28,358 nucleotides of DNA. It comes from DATNBT01 sp964579765. Its GTDB lineage: Bacteria; Acidobacteriota; Vicinamibacteria; Vicinamibacterales; CAVVIG01. The stretch is from contig CAZOIK010000242.1 in NCBI GenBank assembly GCA_964579765.1, positions 1 to 28,358 on the forward strand. The letters are read 5' to 3'. The notes below the pieces were generated by a model. The model worked only from the letters and a program-made list of their open reading frames with translations, had not been told where the DNA came from and did not search any database. A program made the translations under genes and the position numbers. Position 1 is the first letter of the stretch. Each line of letters begins with the position of its first letter. Positions 6,617 through 13,609 of this stretch are shown piece after piece.

Positions 6617-7697
6617 GCGCCGGCGCGCCGCCTACATCGACTGGACGCGCGGCCTCGCCGTCCTGCTCATGATCGAGGCGCACACGGTTGACTCGTGGAC
6701 GCGGCTGTCGTCGCGTGGATCGACCGCGTACTCGGACGCCGTCATGCTCGCCGGCTTTGCCGCGCCGCTCTTCCTCTGGCTGGCGGGGCTGTCGATTCCG
6801 CTGGCCGGCGCATCGGGTCTGCGTCGCGGGTTGTCGCGCCGATCGGCCGCCGAAGCCGTCTGCCGGCGCGGCCTCGAGATCTTCATCCTCGCTTTTCTTT
6901 TCCGCCTGCAGGCGTTCGTGCTGAGCCCTGGCGCGCATCCGGTGACGCTCTTTCGCGTGGACATCCTCAACATCATGGGGCCCGCGATCGTCGCGGCCGC
7001 GCTGCTGTGGTGGCTCGTAGCATCGACGCCTGCCCTCGTCGTCGGCTTTTCGCTGCTGGCGACCGCGGTTGCGATGGCGACACCACTCGTGAGGACGTGG
7101 CGAACGGTCGGCCTGCTGCCGATCTGGCTGCAGTGGTACGTCCGGCCGGCGGCGGACAACACGACGTTCACGTCCTTCCCGTGGATCGGGTTCGTCTTTG
7201 CAGGCGCGGCTGTCGGTGTGCTCGTGGCGGCCGTTCGCGAGCCGCGCGTGCAGCGGCGGCTGCTCGGTGCCGTCGGGATCGCGGGCGCCGTCGTCATCGT
7301 CGGCGGCTTCTACGCGGCCTCGCGGCCCTCGATCTACGCCGATTCGTCGTTCTGGACGACCTCGCCGTCCTGGTTTGCGATCCGGCTGGGGGTGCTGATG
7401 GCGACGCTGGCTGTGGCGTTCGCGGCGGAGCGGCTCGTCGCGCCCGGCCGTGCGCTCGACATGCTGGCGCGCTTCGGGCGCAGTTCGCTGTTCGTGTACT
7501 GGATCCACGTCGAGCTGGTGTACGGCTACGCGGCGTGGGCGATCCGGCGGCACCTGCCGCTCTGGGGTACTGCCATCGCGTATGTGCTGTTCACGCTCGC
7601 GATGTACGGGGTGGTGGTGCTGCGCGACCGCGCCGTCGGCTGGTGGCGCAGGCGCAATACACAGATAGCTTTTCAGTACAAAGCCGAGGCCGTATGA
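6594..7697 (+). CDS. Polytopic membrane protein, HGSNAT/DUF1624-like acyltransferase
   Basis: A 367-residue integral membrane protein with about ten helices. The N-terminal RRRAAYIDWTRGLAVLLMIE segment followed by His30 resembles the start of the DUF1624/HGSNAT-type and related acyltransferase 3 families. In these, a membrane-embedded histidine helps transfer an acyl group to a sugar or lipid (family knowledge). A late helix, FGRSSLFVYWIHVELVYGYA, is also characteristic. The start is GTG 6594, overlapping the OsmC gene by 23 bases, since it keeps the conserved N-terminal motif with a short leader. The stop overlaps the next ATG (ATGA). The substrate is unknown; family assignment is moderately secure. 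Confidence 0.65.
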   Translation: MTSTPTPERRRAAYIDWTRGLAVLLMIEAHTVDSWTRLSSRGSTAYSDAVMLAGFAAPLFLWLAGLSIPLAGASGLRRGLSRRSAAEAVCRRGLEIFILAFLFRLQAFVLSPGAHPVTLFRVDILNIMGPAIVAAALLWWLVASTPALVVGFSLLATAVAMATPLVRTWRTVGLLPIWLQWYVRPAADNTTFTSFPWIGFVFAGAAVGVLVAAVREPRVQRRLLGAVGIAGAVVIVGGFYAASRPSIYADSSFWTTSPSWFAIRLGVLMATLAVAFAAERLVAPGRALDMLARFGRSSLFVYWIHVELVYGYAAWAIRRHLPLWGTAIAYVLFTLAMYGVVVLRDRAVGWWRRRNTQIAFQYKAEAV

Positions 7698-8086
7698 TTC
7701 CGCCCGTGCGGACCCTGCTCCGCGGCGTCTGCTGGCTCACCCTGGCCGCCTCTGTCTGGCTCGCCACGATGTTCGTCGTTCTGCACCACGCTGGATACGG
7801 ACGAGGCGTGCTCATGGCCGTGCTGTTCGGCCTGCAGAGCGTCCTGACGATAGCGGTCGTGGAGGGGCGCGTGCCGGCATGGCCGTTTCGGCCTATCAGC
7901 GTGGCGGGCGCCGTCGCCCTGGCCGTTGCTGGGGTTGCGGCCGTGCTGACCAACCTCAACCGTGCGCACTTCGAAGGCTATGCGCTCGTCATCGGCGCGC
8001 TCCTGGTTTTCCAGGGCGCCCTCACCTGCCTCCCCCTCTCGGTCCTCCCAAGCTCATCGTCAAAAGTGCACCCATTTGTCGATTGA
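7694..8086 (+). CDS. Hypothetical four-helix membrane protein
   Basis: A 130-residue protein, start ATG 7694 overlapping the preceding stop by four bases. It has a basic N-terminus and four hydrophobic segments (about 10-30, 37-55, 65-86 and 94-116), with a short polar tail (SSSSKVHPFVD). No family is recognised and no catalytic motif is visible. Position after the acyltransferase-like gene suggests a shared operon. The last bases of the gene coincide with a candidate -35 box for the next transcription unit. Confidence 0.6.
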   Translation: MIPPVRTLLRGVCWLTLAASVWLATMFVVLHHAGYGRGVLMAVLFGLQSVLTIAVVEGRVPAWPFRPISVAGAVALAVAGVAAVLTNLNRAHFEGYALVIGALLVFQGALTCLPLSVLPSSSSKVHPFVD

Positions 8087-8113
8087 CCTAGCGGAATGAG
8101 TTATCTGATAACT
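8083..8113 (+). promoter_or_regulatory. Candidate distal promoter with overlapping 15-bp palindrome
   Basis: AGTTATCTGATAACT (8099-8113) is a perfect inverted repeat, with seven-base arms around one central T. It overlaps a possible -10 (GATAAC 8107-8112) that lies 18 bases from TTGACC (8083-8088). TATCTGA also occurs twice, 11 bases apart (8102-8108 and 8113-8119), and TCTGATA recurs at 8136-8142. It is not GC-rich and has no T-tract, so it fits an operator better than a terminator. The regulator is unknown. Confidence 0.4.
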
Positions 8114-8182
8114 ATCTGACCTGCAAACGATTAGGTCTGATAGACGGCCCGGTAAGTGTCGTTGTGCGGGTCGAAAAAATCA

Positions 8183-8212
8183 TTGAGATGGCTGCCGCTC
8201 GGTCAGTACAAT
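8183..8212 (+). promoter_or_regulatory. Candidate proximal promoter of the DGQHR gene
   Basis: TTGAGA (8183-8188) and TACAAT (8207-8212) each match consensus in five of six positions and are spaced 18 bases apart. Only 12 bases separate the -10 from the ATG at 8225, and there is no Shine-Dalgarno sequence. The transcript would therefore begin within a few bases of the start codon. This helps fix the start of the DGQHR gene at 8225. Confidence 0.5.
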
Positions 8213-8224
8213 TCGCCTCTTACT

Positions 8225-9364
8225 ATGATCAACGTTGCCGCCATCCGCATGCAGCAGTTCGGGGTGCAGTTTTATCAGGCATCCCTGACCGCCAGCGACA
8301 TCGACAAGCTCGTTCGCTTCGAAGTCCTCAACTACGGTGAAAACCAGGCCGGTGTTCGTGGCGGAAAGCAGAAGCCGGGCATGGGTCAGCCGTCGAAGGT
8401 CAATTGGGACTTGCTGGAACGCCGCATCGCGTCGAGCGAGAAGGCGTATCAACGCCAGATCATCCGCCGCAAGATCGACGAGCTCGTGCAGTACTACGAG
8501 CAGTGCCGGCAGGCGCGGGATCTGCCGTCGATTCCCGGCGCCGTGATCATCTCGTGCGACGAGAAGCTGTCGTTCCAGCCGGCGACCGACGATGGGCGGC
8601 TGGGCGTGTTGAAGGTGCCGGAGCGCGAAGGCATCCTGCGTGCGATTGACGGGCAGCACCGACTGCTCGCGCTGCATGCCGACATCGACCGCTTCCAGGG
8701 CGAGGACTTCACGGTGCCGGCCATCATCTTCGACCGGCTCCCGGAGGATCACGTCGTCCAGATGTTCGTGACGATCAACGCGAAGCACACGCGGCTCAAC
8801 GCGTCGCACCTCGTCAGCCTCTCGGGCCGGCAGCTCTATCGCGACGAGAACCTCGCCACGGCGCACGACGTCGTGCGCGCGCTCAACGACCGCGAGGACT
8901 CGCCGCTGTATGACGAGATCAAGCTGCTTGGCGTCGGGCGGGGGCGGGTGGCGCAGGCGCCGCTCGCGCAGGAGCTCAAGAAGCTGTTCTCCGCCGGCAC
9001 GTTCGGAGGCCGCAAGGCGGCCGACATGCACGAGGACGCGAAGAAGTTCTTCGTCAACTACTTCAAGCAGATCGCGCTCGTGTTCGGCGGCGCGTGGAAC
9101 GGCCGCAAGTACAGCATCCGTTCGGCCTCCGCGCTGCGCGCCTTCATCCGGGTTGCCCCCGACGTCGTCCGCCGGCTCGACCAGGAGCATGCCGACCGCG
9201 GCGACTTCCGCGCCATCGGCCGCGTGATCGCGCCGTGGGGCCGCCGCATCGGCGACCTGCGGTTCGAGACCGACGGCGCGTGGAAGCGCAGCGGCACGAC
9301 CGTCGATTCGCTCGCGAAGGAGTTGCGTCTGGCCCTGCAGTATCCGGAGGGAGCCTCCGTCTAG
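8225..9364 (+). CDS. DGQHR-domain protein (DndB-like)
   Basis: A 379-residue protein with the signature D-G-Q-H-R-L-L-A-L (DGQHR at 142-146), preceded by a region rich in charged helices (60-100). It is followed by the typical FVTINAKHTRLNASHLVSLSG segment. DGQHR proteins include DndB, the regulator of DNA phosphorothioation, and many stand-alone members in phage or mobile contexts; biochemical function is poorly known. No dnd, restriction or phage gene is nearby. Instead the stop is three bases before rfbB, so it appears to lead the dTDP-sugar operon. An upstream in-frame start at 8156 exists, but ATG 8225 fits the candidate promoter and sequence character. Codon use looks like that of its neighbours. 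Confidence 0.82.
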   Translation: MINVAAIRMQQFGVQFYQASLTASDIDKLVRFEVLNYGENQAGVRGGKQKPGMGQPSKVNWDLLERRIASSEKAYQRQIIRRKIDELVQYYEQCRQARDLPSIPGAVIISCDEKLSFQPATDDGRLGVLKVPEREGILRAIDGQHRLLALHADIDRFQGEDFTVPAIIFDRLPEDHVVQMFVTINAKHTRLNASHLVSLSGRQLYRDENLATAHDVVRALNDREDSPLYDEIKLLGVGRGRVAQAPLAQELKKLFSAGTFGGRKAADMHEDAKKFFVNYFKQIALVFGGAWNGRKYSIRSASALRAFIRVAPDVVRRLDQEHADRGDFRAIGRVIAPWGRRIGDLRFETDGAWKRSGTTVDSLAKELRLALQYPEGASV

Positions 9365-9367
9365 GCA

Positions 9368-10426
9368 GTGGCCACGCTGCTCATCACGGGAGGAGCCGGC
9401 TTCATCGGCTCCAACCTCGTCCACTACGCGCTCGCGCACACCGCCGATCGCATCGTCATCGTTGACAAGCTGACATACGCGGGGAGCCTGCTCAACCTCG
9501 AGGGGGCGCTCGACGATCCGCGTGTGCGTTTCGTTCGCGCCGACATCGCCGACGCCGACGCGATGGGGCGCGTGTTTGCCGAGGACGCGCCGGACGCGGT
9601 GCTGAACCTCGCCGCGGAAACGCACGTCGATCGGTCGATCGACAGCCCGCGTCCGTTCGTTGACACGAACGTCGTCGGGACGCTGGTGCTGCTCGAGGCG
9701 GCACGCGCGCACCTGGCCGCGCGTCCAGCCGCGGCGAGAGACGCGTTCCGCTTTCTGCACGTCTCGACCGACGAGGTGTACGGCACGCTCGGCGAGGACG
9801 GGCTGTTCAGCGAGGAGACGCCGTACGCGCCCAACTCGCCGTATGCGGCGAGCAAGGCGTCGGCCGATCATCTCGTGCGCGCGTACTTCCACACGTACGG
9901 GATGCCCGTCCTCATCACGAACTGCTCGAACAACTACGGGCCGCGTCAGTTTCCCGAGAAGCTGATCCCGCTGATGATCCTCAACGCCGTGGACGGCCGG
10001 CCGCTGCCGATCTACGGGGACGGCGGCAACGTGCGCGACTGGCTGCACGTCGCCGATCACTGCGCGGGGCTGCTGCTCGTGCTTGCGAAGGGGCGGGTGG
10101 GCGAGAAGTACAACATCGGCGGCGGCAGTGAGCGCACGAACCTGCAGGTCGTTGACGCGCTCTGCGGCGCGCTCGACGCGCTGCGCCCGAGAGCCGGCGG
10201 ATACCGAGCACTCAAGACGTTCGTGCCCGATCGCCCCGGTCACGACCGCCGCTACGCGATTGACGCCTCGAAGATCCGGCGCGAGCTCGGATGGACGCCG
10301 CGCCACGTCTTCGAGCAGGGCCTGAAGGAGACAGCGCTGTGGTATCTCGAACACCGTGACTGGTGTGACGGTGTGCAGCAGGGCCGGTACAATCGCGAGC
10401 GTCTGGGCACAGGGGGCCAGATGTAG
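9368..10426 (+). CDS. rfbB: dTDP-glucose 4,6-dehydratase
   Basis: A 352-residue short-chain dehydrogenase-type enzyme (RmlB). It converts dTDP-glucose to dTDP-4-keto-6-deoxyglucose, the second step toward dTDP-rhamnose and related deoxysugars. Visible are the NAD-binding GGAGFIG (8-14), catalytic T-D-E (134-136 in STDEVYG), YxxxK (Tyr159, Lys163 in SPYAASK), the NNYGPRQFPEKLIP loop and the RDWLHVADH motif. The start is GTG 9368, chosen because the Rossmann strand begins at residue 3. It follows the DGQHR gene by three bases. A pair of hairpins lies directly after its stop. Confidence 0.96.
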   Translation: MATLLITGGAGFIGSNLVHYALAHTADRIVIVDKLTYAGSLLNLEGALDDPRVRFVRADIADADAMGRVFAEDAPDAVLNLAAETHVDRSIDSPRPFVDTNVVGTLVLLEAARAHLAARPAAARDAFRFLHVSTDEVYGTLGEDGLFSEETPYAPNSPYAASKASADHLVRAYFHTYGMPVLITNCSNNYGPRQFPEKLIPLMILNAVDGRPLPIYGDGGNVRDWLHVADHCAGLLLVLAKGRVGEKYNIGGGSERTNLQVVDALCGALDALRPRAGGYRALKTFVPDRPGHDRRYAIDASKIRRELGWTPRHVFEQGLKETALWYLEHRDWCDGVQQGRYNRERLGTGGQM

Positions 10427-10427
10427 C

Positions 10428-10465
10428 GTCCGCCTTCAGGCGGACCGGGCCGGCTGAAGCCGGCC
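10428..10465. repeat. Paired GC-rich hairpins (REP-like)
   Basis: Two perfect hairpins sit side by side in the rfbB-rfbA gap. The first is GTCCGCC-TTCA-GGCGGAC (10428-10445) and the second GGCCGGC-TGAA-GCCGGCC (10448-10465). Each has a 7-bp stem and a four-base loop, and the two loops are complementary (TTCA versus TGAA). A similar pair occurs at 25617-25659. There is no T-tract, so an intrinsic terminator is unlikely. A dispersed REP-like element is the better reading, possibly affecting mRNA stability. Confidence 0.7.
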
Positions 10466-10476
10466 ACCACGTGACT

Positions 10477-11352
10477 ATGTTGAAGGGCATCATCCTCGCC
10501 GGCGGCACGGGATCGCGGCTGCATCCGCTGACGCGCGCAGTCAGCAAGCAGCTGATGCCGATCTACAACAAGCCGATGATCTACTACCCGATGTCCACAC
10601 TGATGCTCGCCGGCATCAGGGACGTCCTCGTGATCACGACGCCGCACGAGCAGGACGGATTCCGTCGGCTGCTGGGCGACGGATCCGAAATCGGCCTTCA
10701 CGTCGAGTACGCCGCGCAGCCGAGCCCCGATGGGCTCGCGCAGGCGTTTCTCATCGGGCGCGCGTTCATCGGCCGCGATCGCGTCGCGCTCGCGCTCGGC
10801 GACAACATCTTCTACGGCGCGCACTTCACCGACTATCTCCGCGCCGCGGCGGCGCGCGAAACCGGCGCGACCGTGTTCGGGTATCAGGTGCGCGATCCGG
10901 AGCGCTACGGCGTGGTGGAGCTTGACGCCAGCGGCCGCCCCGTCAGCCTCGAGGAGAAGCCGCAGAAGCCGAAGTCGTCGCTGGCTGTCACGGGCCTGTA
11001 TTTCTATGACAACCAGGTCGTGGACATCGCCTCCGGCCTGAAGCCGTCCGCGCGCGGCGAGCTCGAAATCACGGACGTCAACCGCACGTACCTCGAGCGC
11101 CGGCAGCTGTTCGTCGAGCGGCTGGCGCGCGGCATCGCCTGGCTCGACACCGGCACGCACGAGTCGCTGATGCAGGCGGCCAACTACATTCAGGCGATCG
11201 AAGATCGCCAGGGCCTCATGGTCGCCTGTCTCGAGGAAATCGCGTTCCGCCTCGGCTACATCACGGCCGACGATGTGCTGCGTCTGGCGGCGCCGATGGC
11301 GTCGAGCGCGTACGGCGGCTACCTGCGCGCGCTCGTCGAGCACGAGGCGTAA
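10477..11352 (+). CDS. rfbA: Glucose-1-phosphate thymidylyltransferase
   Basis: RmlA, 291 residues from ATG 10477. It condenses glucose-1-phosphate with dTTP to dTDP-glucose, the first dTDP-rhamnose step. Visible are the nucleotidyltransferase signature GGTGSRLHPLT (9-19) with Lys24 in SKQLMPIYNKPMIYYP, the metal-binding GDNIFYG (Asp109) and the EEKPQKPKSS sugar-binding region. The C-terminal helical extension (LEEIAFRLGYI) is typical of the family. ATG 10477 is preferred because it puts the standard M-x-G-I-I-L-A-G-G N-terminus at residue 1; GTG 10471 would add two residues. The paired hairpins separate it from rfbB. Confidence 0.96.
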   Translation: MLKGIILAGGTGSRLHPLTRAVSKQLMPIYNKPMIYYPMSTLMLAGIRDVLVITTPHEQDGFRRLLGDGSEIGLHVEYAAQPSPDGLAQAFLIGRAFIGRDRVALALGDNIFYGAHFTDYLRAAAARETGATVFGYQVRDPERYGVVELDASGRPVSLEEKPQKPKSSLAVTGLYFYDNQVVDIASGLKPSARGELEITDVNRTYLERRQLFVERLARGIAWLDTGTHESLMQAANYIQAIEDRQGLMVACLEEIAFRLGYITADDVLRLAAPMASSAYGGYLRALVEHEA

Positions 11353-11353
11353 C

Positions 11354-11899
11354 GTGCGGTTCCTGCCCGCGGAGATTCCCGGGGTGATCGTCATCGAGCC
11401 CGACGTGCACCAGGACGTCCGCGGCTTCTTTCTCGAGACCTATCACGCCGGCAAGTACCGCGCGGGCGGCGTCACGGACGTGTTCGTGCAGGACAACCAC
11501 TCGCGCTCGACCGGTGGCACGATTCGCGGCCTGCACCTGCAGCTGCGGCATCCGCAGGGCAAGCTGATTCGCGTCATCGAGGGGGAGATCTTCGACGTCG
11601 CCGTTGACGTCCGGCGCGGATCGCCCACGTTCGGCAAGTGGGTGGGCGTGGCGCTGTCGGCCGAGAACTTCCGCCAGTGCTACATCCCGAAAGGCTTCGC
11701 GCACGGCTTCGCTGTCGTCAGCGCCGTCGCGCAGGTCGAGTACAAGTGCACGGACGTCTACGACGCGCCGAGCGAAATCGGCATCGCCTGGGACGATCCG
11801 GCGATCGGCATCGCGTGGCCCGTCCGCAATCCCGTGCTGTCTGAACGCGACAAGCGCCATCCGCGCCTCGCGGACGTCGCCGAGCTGCCCGCGTTGTGA
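11354..11899 (+). CDS. rfbC: dTDP-4-dehydrorhamnose 3,5-epimerase
   Basis: RmlC, 181 residues, a cupin-fold epimerase acting at C3 and C5 of dTDP-4-keto-6-deoxyglucose. The N-terminus DVRGFFLETY, the catalytic His61 in IRGLHLQ, Lys70 in PQGKLIRV, the FAHGF cupin strand and Tyr130 in EYKCTDVY match the family. The start is GTG 11354, two bases after the rfbA stop. The last four bases (GTGA) form the start of the next gene. No rfbD (dTDP-4-dehydrorhamnose reductase) follows, so the final sugar product cannot be read from this locus alone. Confidence 0.95.
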   Translation: MRFLPAEIPGVIVIEPDVHQDVRGFFLETYHAGKYRAGGVTDVFVQDNHSRSTGGTIRGLHLQLRHPQGKLIRVIEGEIFDVAVDVRRGSPTFGKWVGVALSAENFRQCYIPKGFAHGFAVVSAVAQVEYKCTDVYDAPSEIGIAWDDPAIGIAWPVRNPVLSERDKRHPRLADVAELPAL

Positions 11900-12621
11900 C
11901 GTTCGCCGTCGCCGCCGTCCTGTTCGTGGCGACCATCGTGCGATCGACGTTCGGATTCGGCGAAGCGCTGATCGCGGTGCCGCTGCTCGCGCTCGCGGTC
12001 CCCGTCAAGACGGCCGCACCCGTGGCGGCGCTCGTGTCCATCACCGTGGCCGCGGCCGTCGTCGCGCGGGACTGGCGGCACGTGCACTTCGGCAGCGCGG
12101 CTCGTCTGATCGTGTCCACGCTCTTCGGCATTCCGATCGGGCTGCTGCTGCTGACGCGCGTGGCCGAGCCGATCGTCAAGAGCGTGCTCGCGCTCATCAT
12201 CATCGGCTTCTCGCTGTATGCCATCCGTGCGCATACGTGGCGTCTGGCGGGCGATCGGCTCGCCTGGTTGTTCGGACTCCTCGCCGGCGTCCTTGGCGGC
12301 GCGTACGGCATGAACGGCCCTCCGCTGGCGATTTACGGTTCGCTCCGCGGCTGGTCGCCTCGCGAGTTCCGCGCGACGCTGCAGGGATACTTCCTGCCGG
12401 GAAGCGCCGTCGTGATGTTCGGGTACTGGTCCACGGGCCTCTGGACGCCGGCCGTGACGCACTTCTACCTGGCGTCGCTGCCCGGCGTGATTGTCGCCAT
12501 CGGCGTCGGTCACATGCTCAACCGGCGAATCAGTCCGCGGCGCTTCGTCATCGCCGTCTACATCGCGCTCATCGTCGTCGGCAGCGTGCTGCTCGTCCAG
12601 GCCGCGCGTACAGCGCGCTGA
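11896..12621 (+). CDS. TauE/SafE-family membrane transporter
   Basis: A 241-residue protein with about eight hydrophobic helices in two similar halves, the TauE/SafE (sulfite/organosulfonate exporter, DUF81) arrangement. It has the N-terminal STFGFGEALIAVPLLAL and the second-half GVLGGAYGMNGPPLAIY motif. Family members are linked to efflux of sulfite, sulfoacetate or related anions; the substrate here is unknown. Translation starts at GTG 11896, overlapping the rfbC stop by four bases, so it is coupled to the dTDP-sugar operon even though no sulfur gene is nearby. The next 226 bases contain no convincing gene. Confidence 0.88.
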   Translation: MTFAVAAVLFVATIVRSTFGFGEALIAVPLLALAVPVKTAAPVAALVSITVAAAVVARDWRHVHFGSAARLIVSTLFGIPIGLLLLTRVAEPIVKSVLALIIIGFSLYAIRAHTWRLAGDRLAWLFGLLAGVLGGAYGMNGPPLAIYGSLRGWSPREFRATLQGYFLPGSAVVMFGYWSTGLWTPAVTHFYLASLPGVIVAIGVGHMLNRRISPRRFVIAVYIALIVVGSVLLVQAARTAR

Positions 12622-12726
12622 CGGTTCTGTAACTGCGGCGACAGCTTCGTCATCGAGACGCCCTGCGGGAGGTCGCGAAAGACGCGAATTTCCGAGACTT
12701 TCTATCGGGCATGGCCATTGCCTAAT

Positions 12727-12833
12727 AGACGGGCGAATCGCCGGTCTGATTACGGCAGGGCGCCGTAAATTGCTGGGGGAGCCAGACCGGCGGAGCAGAG
12801 GGGCACCGCAATAACGCGGTGCCCTTTTGTTTT
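12727..12833 (+). ncRNA. Candidate structured leader RNA or small RNA before pxpA
   Basis: The segment folds on inspection. CGCCGGTCTG (12739-12748) pairs perfectly with CAGACCGGCG (12783-12792) and encloses a 7-bp hairpin TTACGGC-AGGGC-GCCGTAA (12750-12768). The 5' strand of the long helix can instead pair with AGAC-G-GGCG (12727-12735) in a hairpin with one G-G mismatch (12727-12747), so two mutually exclusive folds exist. TGCT (12771-12774) is complementary to AGCA at 12794-12797, allowing a pseudoknot. The 3' end is a strong terminator. I match it to no riboswitch class I know. It could be an attenuator for pxpA, a separate small RNA, or just a 3' UTR. Confidence 0.4.
12801..12833 (+). 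terminator. Strong intrinsic terminator
   Basis: GGGCACCGC (12801-12809) pairs perfectly with GCGGTGCCC (12816-12824) over nine bases with the loop AATAAC. A TTTTGTTTT tract (12825-12833) follows. There is no T-rich tract on the other side, so it works for rightward transcription only. It ends either the rfb-TauE transcript or a small RNA. Unusually, it finishes only 14 bases before the pxpA start codon. Confidence 0.88.
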
Positions 12834-12847
12834 GTACACTGCAGCGG

Positions 12848-13609
12848 TTGCGCATCGACATCAATGCCGATGTCGGCGAGTCGTTCGGGGCCTACGCCAT
12901 CGGCCACGACCCCGAGCTGATGAAGTCGATCACCTCGGCCAACGTGGCCGCGGGCTTCCACGCCGGCGATCCGTCCGTCCTGCGCGCGACGATCCGCCGC
13001 GCCAAACTGCACGGCGTCGCCGTCGGTGCCCATCCGAGCTTTCCCGACCTCACCGGGTTCGGCCGCCGCGAGATGCACTTTTCGCCACACGAAGCCGAGG
13101 ATCTCGTTCTCTATCAGATTGCCGCCGTCGGCGGCGTCGCGCACGCCGAGGGCGTGCCGCTGCAGCACGTCAAGCCGCACGGCGCCCTCTACAACATGGC
13201 GGCGCACGACCCGGCGCTGGCGGGCGCCATCGCGCGCGCGGTCGCGGCCTACAGCCGCTCGCTGATTCTCTTCGGCCTGCCCGGGTCGGAGTTGTTGAGC
13301 GCCGGCGCGGCCCTTGGGCTGCGTGTCGCGGCGGAGGTCTTCGCCGACCGCGCCTTCGAGCCGGACGGTTCCCTGGTCGCACGCAAGAAGCACGGCGCCG
13401 TCATCCACGCCCCCGACGTCGTCGCCGCGCGGGCGGTGCAGATGGTGAAGGCAGGCACCGTCTCCGCGATCGACGGAACGGTGTTGCAGCTGCGAGCGGA
13501 GACGATCTGCGTGCACAGCGACACGCCCGGCGCGGACGAGCTCGCGGCGAAGCTGCGCGCGGCGCTTGAGGCCGCAGGCGTCGCTGTCAGGCCGATTGGC
13601 CTGGCGTGA
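12848..13609 (+). CDS. pxpA: 5-oxoprolinase subunit A (LamB/YcsF family)
   Basis: A 253-residue LamB/YcsF protein. It has the N-terminal MRIDINADVGESFGAY, the ANVAAGFHAGDPSV motif, GAHPSFPDLTGFGRR and VKPHGALYN, all diagnostic. PxpA works with PxpB and PxpC in ATP-dependent opening of 5-oxoproline to glutamate; neither partner is in the window. The start is TTG 12848, giving the standard N-terminus; no Shine-Dalgarno is visible. A -10-like TACACT (12835-12840) lies seven bases upstream, just after the terminator, suggesting a leaderless transcript. The 3' end overlaps the convergent acyl-CoA ligase gene by 23 bases. Confidence 0.92.
   Translation: MRIDINADVGESFGAYAIGHDPELMKSITSANVAAGFHAGDPSVLRATIRRAKLHGVAVGAHPSFPDLTGFGRREMHFSPHEAEDLVLYQIAAVGGVAHAEGVPLQHVKPHGALYNMAAHDPALAGAIARAVAAYSRSLILFGLPGSELLSAGAALGLRVAAEVFADRAFEPDGSLVARKKHGAVIHAPDVVAARAVQMVKAGTVSAIDGTVLQLRAETICVHSDTPGADELAAKLRAALEAAGVAVRPIGLA

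Noticed and set aside
8099..8113. Terminator after the four-helix membrane protein gene
   Set aside because: The palindrome is AT-rich with a one-base centre and no T-tract; it overlaps a promoter-like pair, so an operator is more likely.
8225..9364. Part of a DNA phosphorothioation (Dnd) or phage-defence island
   Set aside because: Only the DGQHR protein is present. No dndA, C, D, E, restriction, integrase or phage gene is nearby, and composition matches the surroundings.
10428..10465. Rho-independent terminator between rfbB and rfbA
   Set aside because: The hairpins lack a following T-tract, occur as a pair and recur elsewhere, so a REP-like repeat fits better and the genes are probably co-transcribed.
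12622..12777. An open reading stretch continuing in the TauE frame past its stop, encoding CNCGDSF with a later Cys, suggesting a zinc-ribbon remnant
   Set aside because: It has no start codon with a ribosome-binding site and overlaps the structured RNA segment. Most of it lacks protein-like codon bias, so chance is the simpler reading.
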